DNA of 64,000 bases from Rhabdothermincola salaria (GTDB lineage: Bacteria; Actinomycetota; Acidimicrobiia; Acidimicrobiales; Acidimicrobilacustridaceae), in the NCBI RefSeq assembly GCF_021246445.1, contig NZ_JAJQXW010000002.1, forward strand, positions 744,001 to 808,000, in the 5' to 3' direction. Both the position numbers and the translations under genes were made by a program. Position 1 is the stretch's first letter; each line of letters opens with the position of its first letter. Below, piece by piece: positions 60,687 to 64,000 of this stretch. Under the pieces are notes generated by a model. That model ran no database searches, was not told the DNA's origin, and saw only the letters and a list, made by a program, of their open reading frames with translations.

Positions 60687-61328
60687 GTGAGCGCCGCTTC
60701 GACCACGTCCGGTGCCCGGGGTCGGGGACGCAGCGGCGCGGCGGGGGCCAACGTCTCGGACCGGCGGGCCGAGATCCTGGCCACCGCGGCCGAGATCTTC
60801 GCTCGCAAGGGCTACGTCAACGCCACGGTCCGAGAGATCGCCGACGCCTCCGGCATCCTCGCCGGCAGCTTGTACCACCACTTCGAGTCCAAGGAGGCCA
60901 TGGTCGACGAGATCCTGTCGACCTTCCTCACCACGCTCGTGGGCCGGTACGAGGCGGTCATCGCCGCCGGCGACGACGTCGAGTCGACGCTTCGCACCCT
61001 CGTGCACGTCCAGTTCGAAGGCCTCATCGAGAACCGGGCGGCCATCACCCTGGCCAACAACGACAGCTACTACCTCCAGCAGATCCCCCGGTTCGCCTAT
61101 CTGCAGGAGACCGGTGCCCACATCGCCCGGTTGTGGGTCGGGGTGCTGCAGCGCGGTGTCGACGAGGGCGTGTTCCGGGCCGACGTCGATCCCGAGATGG
61201 TCTGGGTGTTCATCAAGGGCGCCATCTGGGCCACGGTGCAGTACCTGAGCGACGGTGGCCCCACGGCCAGCCAGACGATCGCGGACTCGTACCTGGCGGT
61301 CCTCTTCGACGGCGTGAAGGCGACCTGA
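60687..61328 (+). CDS. TetR-family regulator, KstR2-like
   Basis: The 213-residue regulator has a basic/Gly-rich N-terminal tail (1-23), an HTH domain (about 28-70) with FARKGYVNATVREIADASGI and GSLYHHFESKEAMVDEIL, and a helical ligand domain. The HTH and the following FL..L..RY and RFAYLQ segments strongly recall KstR2, the mycobacterial repressor of steroid CD-ring (HIP) degradation that responds to a CoA thioester. The local dyads do not fit the KstR2 box, so the DNA site differs. It probably represses itself, the MFS operon and perhaps the SDRs. Confidence 0.85.
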   Translation: MSAASTTSGARGRGRSGAAGANVSDRRAEILATAAEIFARKGYVNATVREIADASGILAGSLYHHFESKEAMVDEILSTFLTTLVGRYEAVIAAGDDVESTLRTLVHVQFEGLIENRAAITLANNDSYYLQQIPRFAYLQETGAHIARLWVGVLQRGVDEGVFRADVDPEMVWVFIKGAIWATVQYLSDGGPTASQTIADSYLAVLFDGVKAT

Positions 61329-61353
61329 GCCCGCCGCTCGGGCGGACCCTGTC

Positions 61354-62202
61354 TCAGCTCCGCCCGGTGAGGCGGTCCCGCAGCTCCTGGTTGTGCACGA
61401 ACACGGGAAGCTCGTCGGCGTCGTTGACCGCCGGGCGCACCGACGTGCCGCCGTCGACGGCGAGGCACTGGCCGGTGACGTAGCCGGCCTGCTCCGAGAG
61501 CAGGAAGAGGGTGGAAGCGGCGATGTCGTCGGCCGTGCCTCGGCGGCGCATGGGGATGACCAGCAGGTCGTCGCCGTCGGTGTCGCCGGGTGCGCGGGTG
61601 GAGGCGCTCTTGGGGGTGGCGATCGATCCGGGGGCGACCGCGTTGACCCGGATGTCGTGGCGGCCCCACTCGACGGCCAGCGTGCGGGTCAGCGACAGCA
61701 CGGCGGCCTTGGCGGCGGCGTAGGCCCCGGCGTAGGGCATGGCGTTGAGGGCGGCGACCGTGGCGATGTGCACGATGGCGCCACCCTCGCCCTGCTCGAC
61801 GAGCCGGGTGCCGATGGCCCGCGTGGCGTTGACGGTGACCCCGAAGTTGAGGGCCATGACGTCGTCGAAGGCGGGGTCGTCGCTGGCGAACGGCGCCCAC
61901 TGCGGTGGCCACATGCCGCCGGCCACCTGGACCCCGCCGTGGAGCGGGCCGAGGGCGCCGGCTCGGGCCACGACGTCGGCCACGGCGTCGCGGTCACGTC
62001 CGTCGGCCACGATGCCCAGGTGCTCGGAGCCGTCGGCGGCCAGCGCGTCGGTGGCCAGCCGCAGCTTGTCGGCGTCGACGTCGACGGCCACGACGGTGGC
62101 CCCGGCTCGACCGACGTGACGGGCGATGGCGGTGCCGATGCCCCCGCCGCCGGCGCCGACCACGACCACGACCTTGCCCGAGATCCCCCAGATGTCGTCC
62201 AT
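61354..62202 (-). CDS. Short-chain dehydrogenase/reductase with atypical active site
   Basis: The 282-residue SDR has the cofactor loop GAGGGGIG at 16-23 (one Gly more than usual), Asp41 as NAD selector (VVAVDVD), and Tyr161/Lys165 in YAAAK. The catalytic Ser position appears to hold Thr148 (HIATVAAL). FLLSEQAGYVTGQCLAVDGG is the C-terminal block, followed by a 30-residue extra tail. It converges with the TetR gene, with 25 bases between the stops. Confidence 0.86.
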   Translation of the reverse strand: MDDIWGISGKVVVVVGAGGGGIGTAIARHVGRAGATVVAVDVDADKLRLATDALAADGSEHLGIVADGRDRDAVADVVARAGALGPLHGGVQVAGGMWPPQWAPFASDDPAFDDVMALNFGVTVNATRAIGTRLVEQGEGGAIVHIATVAALNAMPYAGAYAAAKAAVLSLTRTLAVEWGRHDIRVNAVAPGSIATPKSASTRAPGDTDGDDLLVIPMRRRGTADDIAASTLFLLSEQAGYVTGQCLAVDGGTSVRPAVNDADELPVFVHNQELRDRLTGRS

Positions 62203-62210
62203 GGGCGCCG

Positions 62211-62216
62211 AACCTA
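62211..62216 (-). promoter_or_regulatory. Leaderless-type -10 of the 61354-62202 SDR gene
   Basis: TAGGTT on the minus strand lies 8 bases before the ATG at 62202. Confidence 0.4.
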
Positions 62217-62286
62217 CCGTGGGTCGGGCTCGGGGGCGGCCGGCGGGGGACGATCGGCCCGGCGGTCGAGGCCGGTCAGCTCGTGG

Positions 62287-63117
62287 CTACAGGGAGTCGC
62301 GGACGTCGGCGGTGGTGTCGTCGGGGCGGTGCCATCCGCCCGCGGCCCAGTTGCCCCCGTCGACGTGGATGGTGGTCCCCGTGATCAACCTCGACAGCGG
62401 GCTGGCGAGGAACAGCGCGGCGGCCGCCGAGTCCTCGGGGGTGCCGAAGAACCCCAGCGGTGGCACGTAGGCGGGGAGGAACTCGGGCTCGCTGGCGAGC
62501 ATGGCGTCGCGCGCCCCTTTCTCGCCGCCGCTCGGCTGGGCGTCGGACGCGATGTTGTTGACGCGGATCCGACGACTCCCGAACTCGAGGGCCAGGGACT
62601 TCGAGAGGCTCGACACGGCCGTCTTCATGGCGGCGTACACGGCGAAGCCGGGCCCGGCCTGGTGGGCCTCGATCGAGGTGAGGTTGATGATCGAGCCGCC
62701 GTCGGTCATGTGGGGCACGACGGCGCGGATGAAGTGGGTGACCTGCCCGAAGTTCTCGGCCACGAGGGACGCCTCACCCTTGGCCGACACGTCGAGGAAG
62801 GAGCTCACGAAGGTGCCCCCGGCGTTGTTGACCAGCACGTCGACGTGGCCGAAGCGCTCGACGGTGGCGGCCACGTGGGCGTCGACCGCCTCGCTGTCGC
62901 GCACGTCGAGCACGTCGGCGTGCACGTCGGCCCCCAGCTCCCGGAGCCCGGCGACGGTGTCGGCCAGTCCGTCGGCGTCGCGGTCGCACACCGACAGCGA
63001 TGCCCCGCACCGGGCGAAGAGGCGGGCGGTCGCCTCACCGATGCCCTGGGCCGCGCCGGTGACGACGGCGACCTTGTCGGTGAGCAGGATCGAGTTCGCG
63101 TCGAAGAGGTCCCCCAT
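62287..63117 (-). CDS. Short-chain dehydrogenase/reductase
   Basis: This classical SDR of 276 residues has TGAAQGIG at 20-27, VNNAGG near 97-102, Ser148, and Tyr161/Lys165 in YAAMK. The C-terminal block FLASPLSRLITGTTIHVDGG is followed by a Trp/Gly-rich tail. With the KstR2-like regulator nearby, a role like the SDRs of HIP degradation is possible but not shown. The ATG at 63117 (MGDLFDANSILLTDK) is supported by TAGTCT 7 bases upstream. Only 18 bases separate it from the divergent oxidoreductase start. Confidence 0.88.
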   Translation of the reverse strand: MGDLFDANSILLTDKVAVVTGAAQGIGEATARLFARCGASLSVCDRDADGLADTVAGLRELGADVHADVLDVRDSEAVDAHVAATVERFGHVDVLVNNAGGTFVSSFLDVSAKGEASLVAENFGQVTHFIRAVVPHMTDGGSIINLTSIEAHQAGPGFAVYAAMKTAVSSLSKSLALEFGSRRIRVNNIASDAQPSGGEKGARDAMLASEPEFLPAYVPPLGFFGTPEDSAAAALFLASPLSRLITGTTIHVDGGNWAAGGWHRPDDTTADVRDSL

Positions 63118-63135
63118 GGCGGTCAGACTACGCAC
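63118..63135. promoter_or_regulatory. 18-bp divergent intergenic region with overlapping -10 elements
   Basis: On the minus strand TAGTCT (63125-63130) lies 7 bases before the SDR ATG. On the plus strand CAGACT (63124-63129) lies 6 bases before the oxidoreductase ATG. The two hexamers share five bases. Neither gene has room for a ribosome site, so both transcripts should be leaderless. Confidence 0.6.
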
Positions 63136-64000
63136 ATGCGCCTGTGCATCTGGCCCCTCGCCCAGCAGCCCTGGTCGTCGGTCCTCGAGACCGCCGCCCA
63201 CGCCGACGTCACCGGCTGGGACGGCGTCTACGTCGCCGACCACTTCATGGGCGACGGGGTGCAGTTCGGCGCCGAGGACGGCCCCACCTGGGAGGCCACC
63301 GCCACCGTGGCCGCGCTGGCCGCCGTCACCGAGCGGGTACGGGTCGGCACGCTCGTGCTGTCGGCCACCTACCGCCACCCCGCGGTCGTCGCCAAGTGGG
63401 CCGGCACGGTCGACCACCTCAGCTCGGGCCGCCTCACGCTGGGTCTCGGAGCCGGCTGGCAGCGCAACGAGCACGAGCAGTACGGCATCGAGCTCCCGTC
63501 GCCGGGAGACCGGGTGCGCCTGCTCGACGAGACCTGCGCCGCCATCACGGGTCTGCTCCGCGACGAGCGCACGTCCGTGACCGGCCGCTTCGTGACCCTC
63601 ACCGACGCGGTGGCCGAGCCCAAGCCCGTCCAACCCCGCCTGCCTCTGCTCGTCGGCGCCAAGGGCGACCGCATGCTGGGAGTGGTGGCGCGCCACGCCG
63701 ACGTGTGGAACACGTGGGCCCTGCCCGACGCCCTGCGGGCCCGGTCGACGGTCCTCGACGAGCGGTGCGAGGCCCTCGGCCGTGACCCGGCCGGGGTGCA
63801 ACGCAGCGTTCAGGCGCTGGTGAAGCTCACCGACGACCGGTCCGAGGCTCGGGCCTTCGTGGAGCGGTCCGCCCCCCGGGCCGCGTTCGCCGGTCCGGCG
63901 ACGGCCTTCGCCGACCTGGTGGGGGACTGGGGTGCCGCCGGCGTCGCCGAGGTCGTCGTCCCCGACCTCCACCTCGGAGCGGGTCCGGCCCGCCGCCAGG
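63136..64000 (+). CDS. Luciferase-like (LLM class, probably F420-dependent) oxidoreductase (3' end beyond window)
   Basis: The frame is open from the ATG at 63136 to the right edge (288 codons). It starts MRLCIWPLAQQPWSSVLETA and has the family blocks YVADHFMG, GTLVLSATYRHPAVVAKWAG (near 74-93), DHLSSGRLTLGLGAGWQRNE (near 95-114) and LPLLVGAKGDRMLGVVARHA (near 173-192). The protein seems nearly complete, since most LLM enzymes are 280-340 residues. It diverges from an SDR gene with only 18 bases between starts. The substrate is unknown. Confidence 0.88.
   Translation, partial: MRLCIWPLAQQPWSSVLETAAHADVTGWDGVYVADHFMGDGVQFGAEDGPTWEATATVAALAAVTERVRVGTLVLSATYRHPAVVAKWAGTVDHLSSGRLTLGLGAGWQRNEHEQYGIELPSPGDRVRLLDETCAAITGLLRDERTSVTGRFVTLTDAVAEPKPVQPRLPLLVGAKGDRMLGVVARHADVWNTWALPDALRARSTVLDERCEALGRDPAGVQRSVQALVKLTDDRSEARAFVERSAPRAAFAGPATAFADLVGDWGAAGVAEVVVPDLHLGAGPARRQ

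Overview
The window is chromosomal DNA of a high-GC actinobacterium. Start codons are often GTG, most spaces between genes are short, and I see no insertion sequence, prophage, plasmid or CRISPR signature. Several genes have close actinobacterial relatives: a CysO-type sulfur carrier, GpgS, a DUF3263 + LytR_C pair arranged as in mycobacteria, F420-type luciferase-like oxidoreductases, an actinobacterial coproheme decarboxylase and a KstR2-like TetR regulator. An acidimicrobial or related marine/soil actinobacterium fits, but this is inference from gene content only.

Layout. 1-1978: 5' part of a form II CO-dehydrogenase-type molybdenum hydroxylase (runs off the left edge). 2079-7965: a 2OG-Fe(II)-type oxygenase, the ectoine/hydroxyectoine genes (ectBCD tightly overlapping; ectA split off by a 437-bp structured spacer) and the Mg2+ channel mgtE. 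8235-10600: an unknown lipoprotein, tRNA-Thr(TGT), a degenerate repeat patch and an SDR. 10831-15914: DUF3263/LytR_C, trehalose synthesis (otsB, otsA), a sterol-desaturase-like protein and glycerate kinase. 15922-20466: an acyl-CoA catabolic operon (two acyl-CoA dehydrogenases, MaoC hydratase, CitE-type lyase) diverging from a luciferase-like oxidoreductase. 20498-25155: gpgS, cysO, CIRCE-groEL and an orphan substrate-binding lipoprotein. 25275-34294: nitrobindin, an OafA/SGNH acyltransferase, fdhD + formate-dehydrogenase-like molybdoenzyme + chdC + larE, and a CoA-disulfide-reductase-type flavoenzyme. 34344-41393: small unknown proteins, DUF427, glnB-glnD, NUDIX, PAC2, GNAT and a phosphoribosyltransferase. 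41539-49673: a Baeyer-Villiger-type monooxygenase, a D-aminoacylase-type amidohydrolase, a lipoprotein, EthD, an HNH-like protein, SelO and a VOC protein. 49809-54952: a hexapeptide acyltransferase and an unusual two-component cluster. 55032-64000: a P450, a low-Mr phosphatase, an MFS exporter, several SDRs, a TetR regulator and a second luciferase-like oxidoreductase cut by the right edge.

How the parts work together. Three compatible-solute routes occur in the first third: ectoine/hydroxyectoine, trehalose, and glucosylglycerate (or methylglucose polysaccharide) through GpgS, pointing to osmotic stress adaptation. The catabolic gene sets (ACAD pair, MaoC, CitE, BVMO, P450, SDRs, KstR2-like regulator) suggest degradation of steroid-like or branched/alicyclic compounds.

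The most unusual region is 50552-54952. A histidine kinase/response regulator pair and an APH-fold kinase are bracketed by two small exported proteins built the same way (Pro-Ala linker plus Asp-rich tandem repeats). Inverted-repeat sites with an ATGAGA-N4-TCTCAT core precede each transcription unit, the third copy being degenerate. A second window-wide pattern is a TANNNT hexamer 6-8 bases before many start codons with no Shine-Dalgarno sequence, which indicates widespread leaderless transcription.
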